Positions 17,196 through 26,428 of a DNA stretch of 64,000 nucleotides are shown one piece after another (position 1 is the stretch's first letter; the number at the start of each line of letters is the position of its first letter). Both the position numbers and the translations under genes were made by a program. Origin of the DNA: Streptomyces sp. SLBN-31 (GTDB lineage Bacteria > Actinomycetota > Actinomycetes > Streptomycetales > Streptomycetaceae); contig NZ_VFNC01000003.1 of the NCBI RefSeq assembly GCF_006715395.1, forward strand, positions 744,001 through 808,000, given 5' to 3'. Below the pieces are notes generated by a model. It did not search any database. It had not been told where the DNA came from and saw only the letters and a list, made by a program, of their open reading frames with translations.

Positions 17196-18683
17196 TCACT
17201 TCTTGGAGCCGATGACCGCCTCCATCACACTCTTCGCGATCGGGGCGGCCAGACCGCCACCGGAGATGTCGTCACGGTTGGCTTTGTCGTCCTCGATGAC
17301 CACGGCCACGGCGACGGGCTTCGAGCCGTCGCCGAGCTTGGCGTAGGAGATGAACCAGGCGTACGGGTTCTCGCTGTTCTCCACACCGTGCTGGGCGGTA
17401 CCGGTCTTGCCGCCCACGGTGACGCCGTTGATCTGCGCCTTCGTACCCGTGCCCTGCTTGACGACCGTCTCCATCATGGACTGCAGGACCTGAGCGTTCT
17501 TCGCCGACAGGGGCTGGCTCATCTCCTGCGGCTCGGTCTGCGAGAGCGTGTCCAGGTTGGAGGACTGCAGCTTGTCGACCATGTACGGCTTCATCAGCTT
17601 GCCGTCGTTGGCGACCGCGGAGGCGACCATCGCCATCTGCAGCGGGGTCGCGGCCGTGTTGAACTGGCCGATCGAGGACAGCGCGGTCTGCGACGAGTTC
17701 ATGTTGTCGGAGAAGACCGAGGCGCTGGAGCGGACCGGCGTGAACTGCTCGGAGTCGAAGCCGAACTTCTTCGCCTCCTCGAGCATCTTGTCGTTGCCGA
17801 GGTCGGAGCCGATCTTGCCGAAGACGGTGTTGCAGGAGTAGCGCAGGGCGACCCGCAGCGTCGCGTCCTTGCAGGGGATGTTCCCCTCGTTCTTCAGCTC
17901 GGTCGTGGTGCCCTTCATGATGTAGGGCAGCGGCGAGTCGGTCTTCTCGTCGGCCGTGGAGTACAGCCCGTTCTCCAGCGCGGCCGCGGCCGTGACCACC
18001 TTGAAGGTGGAGCCCGGCGGGTAGGTCTCGCGCAGCGCCCGGTTGAGCATCGGGTCGGACGGGTTGTTCTTCTTCTGCAGCGCCGTCCAGGCCTTGGAGT
18101 CCGTCGACGTCGAGTTGCCCGCGAACGTCGAGGGGTCGTACGACGGGTACGAGGCCAGCGCCAGGATCTTGCCGGTGGACGGGTCGAGCGCGGCGACCGC
18201 GCCCTTGCCGCCCTGGGCCTTCAGACCGTCGTAGGCGGCCTTCTGCGCGGCGGCGTTGAGGGTGGTGACGACGTTGCCGCCCTGCCGCTGCTTGCCCGTG
18301 ATCATGTTGAAGGTGTTGCGGAAGAACAGCCGGTCGTCGTTGCCGGTGAGGATGCCGTCCTCGATCGACTCCAGCTGGTTGGCGCCGAAGGCCTGGGAGG
18401 CGTACCCGGTGACCGGCGCCCACATGGGGCCGTTCTTGTAGGTGCGCTTGTACTTCAGGTCGTTCAGGCCGCTCCTGCTGGACTCGGTGGAGCCGGTGAT
18501 CGGGTCTCCGTCGACGATGATGTCGCCGCGCGGGGTGGAGTAGCGGGCGATGGTGACGCGGCGGTTCTTCGGGTCGTCCTTGAGGCTGTCGGCCTTGACG
18601 TACTGGAGCCAGTTGTCGCGGATCAGCAGGGCGAGGACCAGAAGACCGCAGAAGATCGCGATCCGGCGCAGGGGCTTGTTCAT
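17196..18683 (-). CDS. pbpA: penicillin-binding protein PbpA (class B transpeptidase)
   Basis: This 495-residue protein has one N-terminal membrane anchor (IAIFCGLLVLALLIRDNW), a pedestal region and a C-terminal D,D-transpeptidase domain that cross-links peptidoglycan. Active-site motifs are the SxxK serine in PPGSTFKVV, SCN in RYSCNTVFGK, and KTGT in VGGKTGTAQHG. A longer open frame exists upstream, but the ATG at 18683 overlaps the ftsW stop as ATGA and fits the anchor helix. It acts with the adjacent FtsW/RodA glycosyltransferase. This is the usual actinobacterial rodA-pbpA pair. Confidence 0.96.
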   Translation of the reverse strand: MNKPLRRIAIFCGLLVLALLIRDNWLQYVKADSLKDDPKNRRVTIARYSTPRGDIIVDGDPITGSTESSRSGLNDLKYKRTYKNGPMWAPVTGYASQAFGANQLESIEDGILTGNDDRLFFRNTFNMITGKQRQGGNVVTTLNAAAQKAAYDGLKAQGGKGAVAALDPSTGKILALASYPSYDPSTFAGNSTSTDSKAWTALQKKNNPSDPMLNRALRETYPPGSTFKVVTAAAALENGLYSTADEKTDSPLPYIMKGTTTELKNEGNIPCKDATLRVALRYSCNTVFGKIGSDLGNDKMLEEAKKFGFDSEQFTPVRSSASVFSDNMNSSQTALSSIGQFNTAATPLQMAMVASAVANDGKLMKPYMVDKLQSSNLDTLSQTEPQEMSQPLSAKNAQVLQSMMETVVKQGTGTKAQINGVTVGGKTGTAQHGVENSENPYAWFISYAKLGDGSKPVAVAVVIEDDKANRDDISGGGLAAPIAKSVMEAVIGSKK

Positions 18684-20122
18684 GACGGGCGGACCACCTG
18701 GGTCATCTCGGCGTCGGGGTTGATGGCGGGGGTGGGCGCCGGGCGGCGTGCGGTGTCGCTGATTCTGATCAGGATGCCGATGAGGGCCCAGTTGGCGAGC
18801 ACAGAGGAGCCGCCGTAGGCCAGGAACGGCATGGTCATACCGGTCAGCGGGATGAGGCCCATGACACCGCCGGCCACGACGAAGACCTGGAGGGCGAAGG
18901 CGCCGGACAGGCCCACCGCGAGGAGCTTGCCGAAGGGGTCGCGGGCGGCGAGGGCGGTGCGCACGCCGCGCTCCACGATCAGGCCGTAGATGAGCAGGAT
19001 CGCCATGATGCCCGCCAGGCCGAGCTCCTCGCCGAAGGTGGCGAGGATGAAGTCGGAGTTGGCGGCGAACCGGATGAGGTCGGAGTGGCCCTGGCCGAGG
19101 CCGGAGCCGAGGGTGCCGCCTGAGCCGAAGGCCCACAGCGCCTGCATTGACTGCTCGGAGTGGCCGGCCACGCCGGCCTGGCTGAGCTTGTACTCCTTCA
19201 TCGGGTCGAGCCAGGCCTGGACACGCTGCTGGACGTGCGGTTCGAAACTGGCCACGCCGACGGCGCCGGCCGCGGACATCAGCAGACCGAAGACGATCCA
19301 GCTGGTCCGCTCGGTGGCGACGTACAGCATGACGACGAACATGCCGAAGAACAGCAGCGAGGTACCGAGGTCGGTCTCGAAGACCAGGATGAGGATCGAC
19401 AGCGCCCAGACGACCAGGATCGGGCCGAGGTCGCGGCCGCGCGGCAGGTACAGGCCCATGAAGCGGCGGCTGGCGAGCGCGAGGGCGTCGCGTTTGACCA
19501 TCAGGTAGCCCGCGAAGAAGATCGCCAGGGCGATCTTCGCGAACTCACCGGGCTGCAGGGAGCCCAGGCCCGGGACCCGGATCCAGATCTTGGCGCCGTA
19601 GATGTTGGCGCCCAGGCCCGGCACCAGCGGCAGGATGAGCAGCACCAGCGCACCGAACATCGAGATGTACGTGTAGCGCTGCAGGACGCGGTGGTCCTTG
19701 AGGAAGATCAGCACGACCACGAACAGGCCGATGCCCAGCGCGGTGTAGAGCAGCTGGCGCGGCGCGGCCGTGAAGTAGTTCGGCAGCGACTGCAGCAGCT
19801 TGGACTGGTCGAGCCGCCAGATGACGACGAGTCCGAGACCGTTGAGCAGTGTGGCCAGCGGCAGCAGCAGCGGGTCCGCGTACGGGGCGAACTTCCGTAC
19901 CGCGAGATGGCCGATGGCCGCGAGCAGTCCGAGCCCGAGGCCGTAGCTGAGCAGGCCCGCGGGCACCTTGTCGTCAATGGCGAGGCCCACGTTGGCGTAG
20001 GCGAACACGGGGATGACGACGGCGAACACCAGCATCGCAAGCTCGGTGTTCCGTCTGCTCGGTGCGCCGATCGCGCCGATCGTGGACGTGTGGTGCGTCG
20101 GTGTGTTGGTAGTACTGCTCAT
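18680..20122 (-). CDS. ftsW: FtsW/RodA-family SEDS peptidoglycan glycosyltransferase
   Basis: This 480-residue polytopic protein has about ten membrane helices and polymerises lipid II into glycan. SEDS-family features include IRVPGLGSLQPGEFAKIAL, the large extracytoplasmic loop around FEPHVQQRVQAWLDP, GHSDLIRFAANSDFILATFGEE and the C-terminal GLIPLTGMTMPFLAYGGSS. It could equally be called rodA, the name used for the mycobacterial neighbour of pbpA. Its stop overlaps pbpA and its start lies 27 bases after the pstP stop, so the genes are co-transcribed. Confidence 0.95.
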   Translation of the reverse strand: MSSTTNTPTHHTSTIGAIGAPSRRNTELAMLVFAVVIPVFAYANVGLAIDDKVPAGLLSYGLGLGLLAAIGHLAVRKFAPYADPLLLPLATLLNGLGLVVIWRLDQSKLLQSLPNYFTAAPRQLLYTALGIGLFVVVLIFLKDHRVLQRYTYISMFGALVLLILPLVPGLGANIYGAKIWIRVPGLGSLQPGEFAKIALAIFFAGYLMVKRDALALASRRFMGLYLPRGRDLGPILVVWALSILILVFETDLGTSLLFFGMFVVMLYVATERTSWIVFGLLMSAAGAVGVASFEPHVQQRVQAWLDPMKEYKLSQAGVAGHSEQSMQALWAFGSGGTLGSGLGQGHSDLIRFAANSDFILATFGEELGLAGIMAILLIYGLIVERGVRTALAARDPFGKLLAVGLSGAFALQVFVVAGGVMGLIPLTGMTMPFLAYGGSSVLANWALIGILIRISDTARRPAPTPAINPDAEMTQVVRPS

Positions 20123-20149
20123 CGTGTGACAGGGCCTCTCACGGCTTGC

Positions 20150-21739
20150 CTACTGCTTACCGCACATCGAGACGACCTTCTGCTCTTCCTCCGAGAGGCT
20201 GGGGCCGGGGCTGGGAGTGGCGGTGGTCGCGGACGGGGTCGGGCTCGGGGACTTCGACTTCGGCGACGCCGTCGACGACGGCGTCGGTGACGACGTGGCC
20301 TTGGACGTGAGGGAGGTGCTGCTGGTTCCCGTGGTGCCGCCCGCCTGGCCTTCTCCGGTCTTGGAGTTCTTCTGGCTCTCCGCCGTCTCCTGCGCGGCCT
20401 GCTTCTTGCACGCGGAGGCCTGTACGGCGAGCTCGTCGACCTTCTTCCGGGCGTCCGTCAGGCCGCCCTCGGCGATCGTGTTCTTGACCTGCTTCTGCTG
20501 GTACGGCGGCAGGTACTTGAGTTCGATCTCGGGGTGGTCCTTCTCCACCTTCGACAGGGAGACCCAGGCCAGGTCCTGGCTGATGCCCCGGTACAGCGCG
20601 ACGTGCTCGCCGTTGGTGCCGACGTAGTACTGGGTCTGCGTCCAGCGGTAGCCGCCGTACAGACCGCCGCCGATGACGGCGAGCGCGAGCACGCTGTAGA
20701 AGGATCGCTTCAGCCACCTGCGGCCCTTGCGGGGCTTGACGAAGTCGTCGTCGGTGTAGTCGCCGAAGCTGCCCGCCGGGATGTAGCCGGTGGTGTCGCC
20801 GGAGCCGGGCGGCCCGAACTCGCCGCCTCCGCCGCCCTGTCCGGGCACCTGGCGGCCGAGGCCGGAGGCGCGGCCCGCGGGCGTCTGCATGATCCCGGGG
20901 TCGTGGTGGAGGTGGTTCTGGTTCTCGGCGACGGCGCCGACCACGACCGGGGTGTCGGAGAGCTGCCCGGCGAGGGTGTCACCGGTGTCCAGGTCGAGGA
21001 CGTCGGCGATGATGACCGTGATGTTGTCGGGACCGCCGCCGCGCAGCGCGAGCTGGATGAGCTCCTGGACGGTCTCCTGGGGGCCCTGGTAGCTGGCCAG
21101 GGTGTCCTCGAGGGTCTGGTGCGAGACGACGCCGGAGAGGCCGTCGGAACAGATCAGGTAGCGGTCGCCGGCCCGGACCTCACGGATCGACAGGTCCGGC
21201 TCGACGTGCTCGCCGCTGCCCAACGCCCGCATCAGCAGGGAGCGTTGGGGGTGGGTGGTGGCCTCTTCCTCGGTGATGCGGCCCTCGTCGACCAGCCGCT
21301 GCACCCAGGTGTGGTCCTGCGTGATCTGAGTGAGGACGCCGTCGCGCAGCAGGTACGCGCGCGAGTCGCCGACGTGCACGAGGCCGAGCCGCTGGCCCGT
21401 CCACAGCAGGGCGGTGAGCGTGGTGCCCATGCCCTCCAGCTGCGGGTCCTCCTCGACCATCGAGCGCAGCTGGTCGTTGGCGCGCTGCACGGCCGCGCCG
21501 AGGGAGGTGAGGATGTCGGAGCCGGGCACGTCGTCGTCGAGGGCGACGATGGTGGAGATGGCCTCCGAGGAGGCGACCTCGCCGGCGGCGGCGCCGCCCA
21601 TGCCGTCGGCGATCGCGAGCAGACGCGGGCCGGCGTATCCGGAGTCCTCGTTGCCCTCCCGGATCATGCCTTTGTGCGATCCGGCGGCGAAGCGCAGTGA
21701 CAGACTCATGCGCACCTCGCCCGTCGGCTCCGGGTACAT
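20150..21739 (-). CDS. pstP: PP2C-type Ser/Thr protein phosphatase PstP
   Basis: This 529-residue phosphatase has an N-terminal PP2C domain (about 10-245) with the metal-binding residues in NEDSGYAG, AIADGMGGAAAGE, VGDSRAYL, SDGLSG and GGPDNITVI. A Gly/Pro linker, one membrane helix near 330-350 (SFYSVLALAVIGGGLYGGY), and an extracellular region ending in a Ser/Thr/Pro-rich tail follow. It reverses phosphorylation by PknB-type kinases. The start is uncertain: ATG at 21739 (MYPEP), GTG at 21745 with GGAGG 9 bases upstream, or ATG at 21709 (MSLSLRF), where homology to PstP begins. Confidence 0.92.
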   Translation of the reverse strand: MYPEPTGEVRMSLSLRFAAGSHKGMIREGNEDSGYAGPRLLAIADGMGGAAAGEVASSEAISTIVALDDDVPGSDILTSLGAAVQRANDQLRSMVEEDPQLEGMGTTLTALLWTGQRLGLVHVGDSRAYLLRDGVLTQITQDHTWVQRLVDEGRITEEEATTHPQRSLLMRALGSGEHVEPDLSIREVRAGDRYLICSDGLSGVVSHQTLEDTLASYQGPQETVQELIQLALRGGGPDNITVIIADVLDLDTGDTLAGQLSDTPVVVGAVAENQNHLHHDPGIMQTPAGRASGLGRQVPGQGGGGGEFGPPGSGDTTGYIPAGSFGDYTDDDFVKPRKGRRWLKRSFYSVLALAVIGGGLYGGYRWTQTQYYVGTNGEHVALYRGISQDLAWVSLSKVEKDHPEIELKYLPPYQQKQVKNTIAEGGLTDARKKVDELAVQASACKKQAAQETAESQKNSKTGEGQAGGTTGTSSTSLTSKATSSPTPSSTASPKSKSPSPTPSATTATPSPGPSLSEEEQKVVSMCGKQ

Positions 21740-21829
21740 CCGCACGGTGCCCACCCTCCGGTCGGGAGCGCGCCGGGGCCCGTCGTGGGGGCCGCCGCTG
21801 CGTGCTCGCTCCGCTCGCTCATTGTCGTA

Positions 21830-22351
21830 CTACTTCCGCAGCTCGATGACTGTCTTGCCGATGCGGATCGGCGCGCCCAGCGGAATCGGCGTGGGGGTCG
21901 TCAGCCGGCTCCGGTCGAGGTACGTGCCGTTGGTGGAGCCCAGGTCCTCGACGATCCAGTTGCCGTCGCGGTCCGGGTAGATCCTGGCATGGCGGCTGGA
22001 GGCGTAGTCGTCGTCCAGCACGATCGTGCTGTCGTGCGCCCGGCCCAGGGTGATGGTCTGGCCCTGCAGCGCGACGGTGGTGCCGGTGAGGGTGCCCTCG
22101 CTCACGACGAGCTTGGTGGGGGCGTTGCGGCGCTGACGGCCGCCGCCGCCCTGCTGGCGCTGCGGCGGCGGTGCCGCCTGCTGCTGCTGTCGGGCGGCCT
22201 GCTGGGGCCGGTTGGCCTCCCGTCGCGAGCCGCGCTGGGTGACGCGCGTACCGAACAGGTCGCTGCGGATGACCTGCACGGCCACGATCACGAACAGCCA
22301 CAGTACGGCCAGGAAACCCAGCCGCATGACCGTGAGGGTCAGCTCTGACAT
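21830..22351 (-). CDS. fhaB: FHA-domain protein FhaB
   Basis: This 173-residue protein has an N-terminal membrane helix (VMRLGFLAVLWLFVIVAVQVI), a Gln/Arg/Gly-rich linker and a C-terminal forkhead-associated domain. The FHA signature is visible in ITLGRAHDSTIVL, YASSRHARIY and DLGSTNGTYLDRSRL, which bind phosphothreonine on kinase targets. It corresponds to mycobacterial FhaB (FipA), which links the PknB system to division. The ATG at 22351 follows GAAGCGGGGG. It lies 10 bases after fhaA. Confidence 0.94.
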   Translation of the reverse strand: MSELTLTVMRLGFLAVLWLFVIVAVQVIRSDLFGTRVTQRGSRREANRPQQAARQQQQAAPPPQRQQGGGGRQRRNAPTKLVVSEGTLTGTTVALQGQTITLGRAHDSTIVLDDDYASSRHARIYPDRDGNWIVEDLGSTNGTYLDRSRLTTPTPIPLGAPIRIGKTVIELRK

Positions 22352-22361
22352 TGCCCCCGCT

Positions 22362-23216
22362 TCACCCTTCGGCTTGCCGGTAAATGATGGTGGTGCTGCC
22401 CACGACGATCCGCGAGCCGTCGCGGAGCGTAGCGCGGGTGGTGTGCTGCCCGTCCACCACGATGCCGTTGGTGGACCCGAGATCCTGGATCGTCGAGGGC
22501 GTTCCGGTCCGGATCTCACAGTGCCGGCGCGAGACGCCGGGGTCGTCGATCCGCACGTCGGCTTCGGTGCTGCGGCCCAGCACCAGAGTCGGGCGGGAGA
22601 TCTGATGGCGGGCGCCGTTGATCTCGATCCAGTAGCGGGTGCGCCCGCCGGCCGCCGGGGCCGCCGGGGGACGCTGAAGGTAGGGCGCGCTGCCGCCGCG
22701 GCCGCCGGGCGGCGGTGCGGCCGGCATGGGCGGGGCCCCCGCCGGGGCGGCGGCCGGCGGGTAGCCGTAACCGCCGGGACGGCCCGCGGCCGGGGCCGCG
22801 GGAGCCGCCGGGGCCGGGGCTCCGGGGGCCTGCTGGTTGGTGGAGGAGGCGAGCGTACGGCTGCGCACCCGGTACAGGCCGGTGTCGAGGTCGTCGGCCT
22901 TCTCCAGGTGGACCTTGATGGGGCCCATGAAGGTGTAGCGCTGCTGCTTGGCGTAGTCGCGCACCATGCCGGCGAGCTCGTCACCGAGCTGGCCGGAGTA
23001 GGGGCTGAGCCGCTCGAAGTCCGGCGTGCTCAGCTCCACGATGAAGTCGTTGGGTACGACGGTCCGGTCGCGGTTCCAGATCGTCGCGTTGTTGTCGCAC
23101 TCGCGCTGCAGCGCGCCGGCGATCTCCACGGGCTGGACCTCGGACTTGAACACCTTGGCGAAGGTGCCGTTGACCAGACCTTCGAGACGCTGCTCGAACT
23201 TCTTCAGGACTCCCAT
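22362..23216 (-). CDS. fhaA: FHA-domain protein FhaA (DUF3662 + FHA)
   Basis: This 284-residue protein has an N-terminal DUF3662 domain (about 1-125, beginning MGVLKKFEQRLEGLVNGTFA), a Pro/Ala/Gly linker and a C-terminal FHA domain (LVLGRSTEADVRID, VSRRHCEI, DLGSTNGIVVDG). In mycobacteria FhaA binds phosphorylated MviN and PknB, connecting the kinases to lipid II export. It is the first gene of the fhaA-fhaB-pstP-ftsW-pbpA-pknB block, which lacks the pknA found in mycobacteria. GGAGGTGCCCC precedes the ATG. Confidence 0.94.
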   Translation of the reverse strand: MGVLKKFEQRLEGLVNGTFAKVFKSEVQPVEIAGALQRECDNNATIWNRDRTVVPNDFIVELSTPDFERLSPYSGQLGDELAGMVRDYAKQQRYTFMGPIKVHLEKADDLDTGLYRVRSRTLASSTNQQAPGAPAPAAPAAPAAGRPGGYGYPPAAAPAGAPPMPAAPPPGGRGGSAPYLQRPPAAPAAGGRTRYWIEINGARHQISRPTLVLGRSTEADVRIDDPGVSRRHCEIRTGTPSTIQDLGSTNGIVVDGQHTTRATLRDGSRIVVGSTTIIYRQAEG

Positions 23217-23630
23217 GGGGCACCTCCTCCGTAGTCTCTGTCGTCCTGCGCCCCGCCTCGCGGGTACTGCACTGCCTGGTACTGCTTACTGATCGTATCC
23301 ACGCGCCGGGTAATCGGCTGGTTCCCCCTGTCGGCCCCGTCGACGGGTGTCGACGCCTGTCGAGGTTCCCTCCGGAGGTTCCCTCCGAAGCTCCCCTTCG
23401 AACTCGTCCCTCGAACTCCTTCTGCCCAGGATCGTAGAGGTGGCCGCAGACAAGTGTCCCGCACCTGACTGTGGACCCGGTCCGGCTCCTGTGGAGACGG
23501 GCCGTACCGGTACGAGGTTGATACGAGAACCGGTACTCCTTGATACGGAGCGGAGCGCTCCGATGATCGACCGGGGCGCGGCCGGATCGGGAGAGCTCCC
23601 TGGTCGGCGGCTGCCCCGGGGTAAGGGACG
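23217..23630. other. promoter region of the fhaA operon, no gene seen
   Basis: About 410 bases upstream of fhaA lack a believable gene. A 12-base perfect palindrome CGGAGCGCTCCG lies at 23551-23562, and the words TTGATACGAG and TTGATACGGAG are repeated nearby. I cannot place the fhaA promoter with confidence. Confidence 0.45.
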
Positions 23631-23659
23631 TGAACCCACCCCCGCCAGCGTGCTAATGT
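23631..23659 (+). promoter_or_regulatory. candidate promoter for tRNA-Leu
   Basis: TGAACC (23631-23636) and TAATGT (23654-23659) are 17 bases apart and lie about 58 bases before the tRNA. Confidence 0.45.
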
Positions 23660-23716
23660 TCTGCGTGTCGGAAGGCGCCAACCCCGCAGGGGAAGGAGCC
23701 GGAGGACACACCCAAT

Positions 23717-23803
23717 GCGCGGGTGGCGGAATAGGCAGACGCGCTGGATTCAGGTTCCAGTGCCCGCAAGGGCGTGGGGGTTCAACTCCCCCCTCGCGCA
23801 CCA
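23717..23803 (+). tRNA. tRNA-Leu (anticodon CAG)
   Basis: This 87-base type II tRNA has acceptor GCGCGGG with CTCGCGC, anticodon arm CTGGA-TTCAGGT-TCCAG giving CAG, a long variable arm (TGCCCGCAAGGGCGT) and T arm GGGGG-TTCAACT-CCCCC. The 3' CCA is encoded. A perfect 16-bp hairpin follows. Confidence 0.95.
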
Positions 23804-23805
23804 GC

Positions 23806-23840
23806 CGGAAGCCCCCAGGTCTCGGACCTGGGGGCTTCCG
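23806..23840 (+). terminator. perfect hairpin terminator after tRNA-Leu
   Basis: CGGAAGCCCCCAGGTC (23806-23821) pairs exactly with GACCTGGGGGCTTCCG (23825-23840) around TCG. Confidence 0.88.
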
Positions 23841-23927
23841 CGTTGTCTGAGGCGTGTGAGCCGTATTACCTGGTGAGGACAATCACACGGATGTGACTCG
23901 GGTCCGGTCCGGGGTCGGCGGCCGGAG

Positions 23928-23954
23928 TTTTCCACAGGGTGAGAGTTGTCCACA
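23928..23954 (+). promoter_or_regulatory. pair of DnaA boxes upstream of the DUF2252 gene
   Basis: TTTTCCACA (23928-23936) and TTGTCCACA (23946-23954) lie in the same orientation 18 bases apart. TTGTCCACA is the preferred Streptomyces box as I recall. They lie about 95 bases before the GTG at 24048, so they could either titrate DnaA or regulate that gene. Confidence 0.55.
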
Positions 23955-24047
23955 GGGGTCTGACGCGTTTCGGCCACCGGCTGTACGGTCTCCACGAGTT
24001 GATGTTCGTGGGCGCGCGTGCGCGGATGTGCGGGGGAGGCGGTCGGT

Positions 24048-25460
24048 GTGACTGAAGGTGTTGCGGGGACGGACGTGCGCCGGTTGCCCCGGGTGCGCGG
24101 CTTCGCCGAGTGGCCCGCTGAGGGTTCGCCCAAGCAGGAGGGCAAGGCGCTGCGCGGGGCTGTTCCGCGCAGTGCGCACGCCGCGCTCGACCTGGACGAC
24201 TCCCGGCCGGACGCCGTGGGGGCGATCGAGGAGTCGCATCGAGGCCGCATCCCCGAGCTCACGCCGATACGGGCGGGCCGGATGGCCGCCACGCCCTTCG
24301 CCTTCCTGCGCGGCTCGGCGGGCCTGATGGCATACGACCTCGCGCGTACACCCATGACGAGGATCCGCGCGCAGATCTGCGGAGACGCGCATGCCGCGAA
24401 CTTCGGTCTGTACGGGGACGCGCGCGGTGGTCTGGTCATCGATCTGAACGACTTCGACGAGACGGTCAGCGGCCCCTGGGAGTGGGACCTCAAGCGGCTC
24501 GCCGCCTCCCTGGTGCTCGCGGGCCGCGAGGCCGGCGCGGACGAGGACTGCTGCCGCAAGGCGGCGTACGACGCGACCGGCGCCTACCGCCGCACCATGC
24601 GGCTCCTGGCCAGGCTGCCCGTGCTGGACGCGTGGAACGCGATCGCGGACGAGGAGCTCGTCTCCCACACCGACGCCCATGACCTGCTCGGCACCCTGGA
24701 GCGGGTCTCGGAGAAGGCTCGGGCCAACACCAGCGGGCGGTTCGCGGCGAAGGCGACGGAGGAGACCGCGGAGGGCGGGCGCCGCTTCGTGGACGCGGCG
24801 CCGGTGCTGCGGCGGGTGGACGACGAGGAGGCGGCCGCGGTCGCGGCGGCCCTCGAACAGTACGTGGGGACGCTCTCCGAGGACCGGCTGCCGCTGCTGG
24901 CCCGGCACGCGGTGCACGACGTGGCCTTCCGCATCGTCGGAACGGGCAGCGTGGGCACGCGCTCCTACGTCGTCCTGCTCCTGGACCACCGGGGCGAGCC
25001 GCTGGTGCTGCAGGTGAAGGAGTCGCGGCCGTCGGCCCTCGTCCCGCACCTGGTGACCGCCGGCTTCGAGGCGCCGGCCGTCGAGCACGAGGGTCGCCGG
25101 GTGGTGCTCGGCCAGAAGCGGATGCAGGTGGTCAGCGACATCCTGCTGGGCTGGACGTCGGTGGACGGCCGGCCCTTCCAGGTACGGCAGTTCCGCAACC
25201 GCAAGGGCAGCGTCGACCCCGCGGCTCTGGCCGCCGACCAGATCGACGACTACGGCCGCATGACCGGAGCCCTGCTGGCCCGGGCCCATTCCCACAGCGC
25301 CGACCCGCGGCTGGTCGCCGGTTACTGCGGCAAGAACGACGAACTGGACGAGGCCATCGCCGACTTCGCGGTCGCGTACGCCGACCGCACCGAGGCGGAC
25401 CACGCGGATCTGGTGGCGGCGGTGCGGGCGGGGCGGGTCGCGGCGGAGATGGGGGTCTGA
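24048..25460 (+). CDS. DUF2252 family protein
   Basis: This 470-residue protein carries the DUF2252 pattern: RMAATPFAFLRGSAGLMAYDL, then ICGDAHAANFGLYGDA, LVIDLNDFDETVSGPWEWDL and a C-terminal QYVGTLSEDRLPLL...RQFRNRKGSVD. HAANFG and DLNDFDE resemble the HGDxxxxN and D residues of aminoglycoside-phosphotransferase-like folds, which suggests a kinase-like enzyme with unknown substrate. No signal peptide, so it is cytoplasmic. The GTG at 24048 follows GGGGGAGG by 8 bases; the longer frame to 24018 is less well supported. Confidence 0.88.
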   Translation: MTEGVAGTDVRRLPRVRGFAEWPAEGSPKQEGKALRGAVPRSAHAALDLDDSRPDAVGAIEESHRGRIPELTPIRAGRMAATPFAFLRGSAGLMAYDLARTPMTRIRAQICGDAHAANFGLYGDARGGLVIDLNDFDETVSGPWEWDLKRLAASLVLAGREAGADEDCCRKAAYDATGAYRRTMRLLARLPVLDAWNAIADEELVSHTDAHDLLGTLERVSEKARANTSGRFAAKATEETAEGGRRFVDAAPVLRRVDDEEAAAVAAALEQYVGTLSEDRLPLLARHAVHDVAFRIVGTGSVGTRSYVVLLLDHRGEPLVLQVKESRPSALVPHLVTAGFEAPAVEHEGRRVVLGQKRMQVVSDILLGWTSVDGRPFQVRQFRNRKGSVDPAALAADQIDDYGRMTGALLARAHSHSADPRLVAGYCGKNDELDEAIADFAVAYADRTEADHADLVAAVRAGRVAAEMGV

Positions 25461-25516
25461 GGGCGGGAAGGGTCGCGGCGGACCGGTCCGCACCGGCCGT
25501 GGCCTAGGCTGGTCGG

Positions 25517-26362
25517 GTGACGAGCCCGGAAGCTGAGCAGGGTGGGGTCGCCGGCGAGGCGCAGGCGACGCCCGAGGACGGTGCGCCGCGCCCCGAGGAG
25601 CGCCTGGAGCGGGCCGTGCGCGCCGCCGAGCAGGCGCTGATCGAGTACGAGATCGCGGTGGAGACCTTCCGGGTGGAGGTCGAGAACTTCTCCCGGCTGC
25701 ACCACCAGAAGCTCGGCCCGATGTACGCCCGCCTGGACGAGCTGGACGCCCAGATCGCCGAGGCCAGGGCCGAGCGGTCCGGCGACCCGGAGGACCGGCG
25801 CCGCGCGGACGAGGCCCGGGCGCGGGTCATGCCCATGCCGGGGGTCGAGGAGCTGTTCCACGGCTGGATGGACGGCGAGGGGCTGTTCCCGGAGGCGGCC
25901 GCGATGCTCACCGACCAGCCGGTGCGTCCCCCGCAGCGGGTCCGCCCGAGCGACGAGGCCCGCAAGCTCTACCGCGAACTGGCCCGCAAGGCGCACCCCG
26001 ACCTGGCGCCGGACGACACCGAACGGCAGCGGCGTGAGGAGTTCATCACCCGGGTCAACGCCGCCTACGCCCGCGGTGACGAGACGCTGCTGCGGGAACT
26101 GGCCGAGGAGTGGGCCAAAGGCCCGGCGCCGGCCGAGCGCGGCCCGAGCCGCAGCGAGGAGCTCTACGCCCGCCTCGAATGGCTGGCCCAGCGCAAGGAG
26201 CTGCTCTCGCTGGTCGCCAAGGAGCTGGAGGAGGGCGCGATCGGCTCGATGCTCCGGCTGGCCCCCGACGACCCCGACCGCCTCCTCGAGGAGATCGCCG
26301 AGCAGCTGCTGGCGGACGTGGCCCAGCGGGAGCGCGAGCTGGCGGAACTGCTGGGCGGCTAG
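25517..26362 (+). CDS. J-domain-containing protein
   Basis: This 281-residue soluble protein has a coiled-coil N-terminal half (RLERAVRAAEQALIEYEIAV...) and a central J domain with the HPD motif in KLYRELARKAHPDLAPDD. Helix IV of the J domain follows as FITRVNAAYARGDE, then a C-terminal helical region rich in Glu and Leu. The J domain would stimulate an Hsp70 (DnaK) partner; no Gly/Phe region or zinc fingers are present, so it is not a canonical DnaJ. The GTG start is 56 bases after the DUF2252 stop, so co-transcription is possible. Confidence 0.82.
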   Translation: MTSPEAEQGGVAGEAQATPEDGAPRPEERLERAVRAAEQALIEYEIAVETFRVEVENFSRLHHQKLGPMYARLDELDAQIAEARAERSGDPEDRRRADEARARVMPMPGVEELFHGWMDGEGLFPEAAAMLTDQPVRPPQRVRPSDEARKLYRELARKAHPDLAPDDTERQRREEFITRVNAAYARGDETLLRELAEEWAKGPAPAERGPSRSEELYARLEWLAQRKELLSLVAKELEEGAIGSMLRLAPDDPDRLLEEIAEQLLADVAQRERELAELLGG

Positions 26363-26428
26363 CCGGGCCGGTCCCCGCCGGTCGGTCGGTCACTTTCGTG
26401 TCCGGTGGCGTCGGGTAGCGTCGGGGGC

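Noticed and set aside
18684..19136. A longer frame for pbpA
   Set aside because: It runs inside ftsW; the ATG at 18683 overlaps the ftsW stop and starts just before the membrane anchor.
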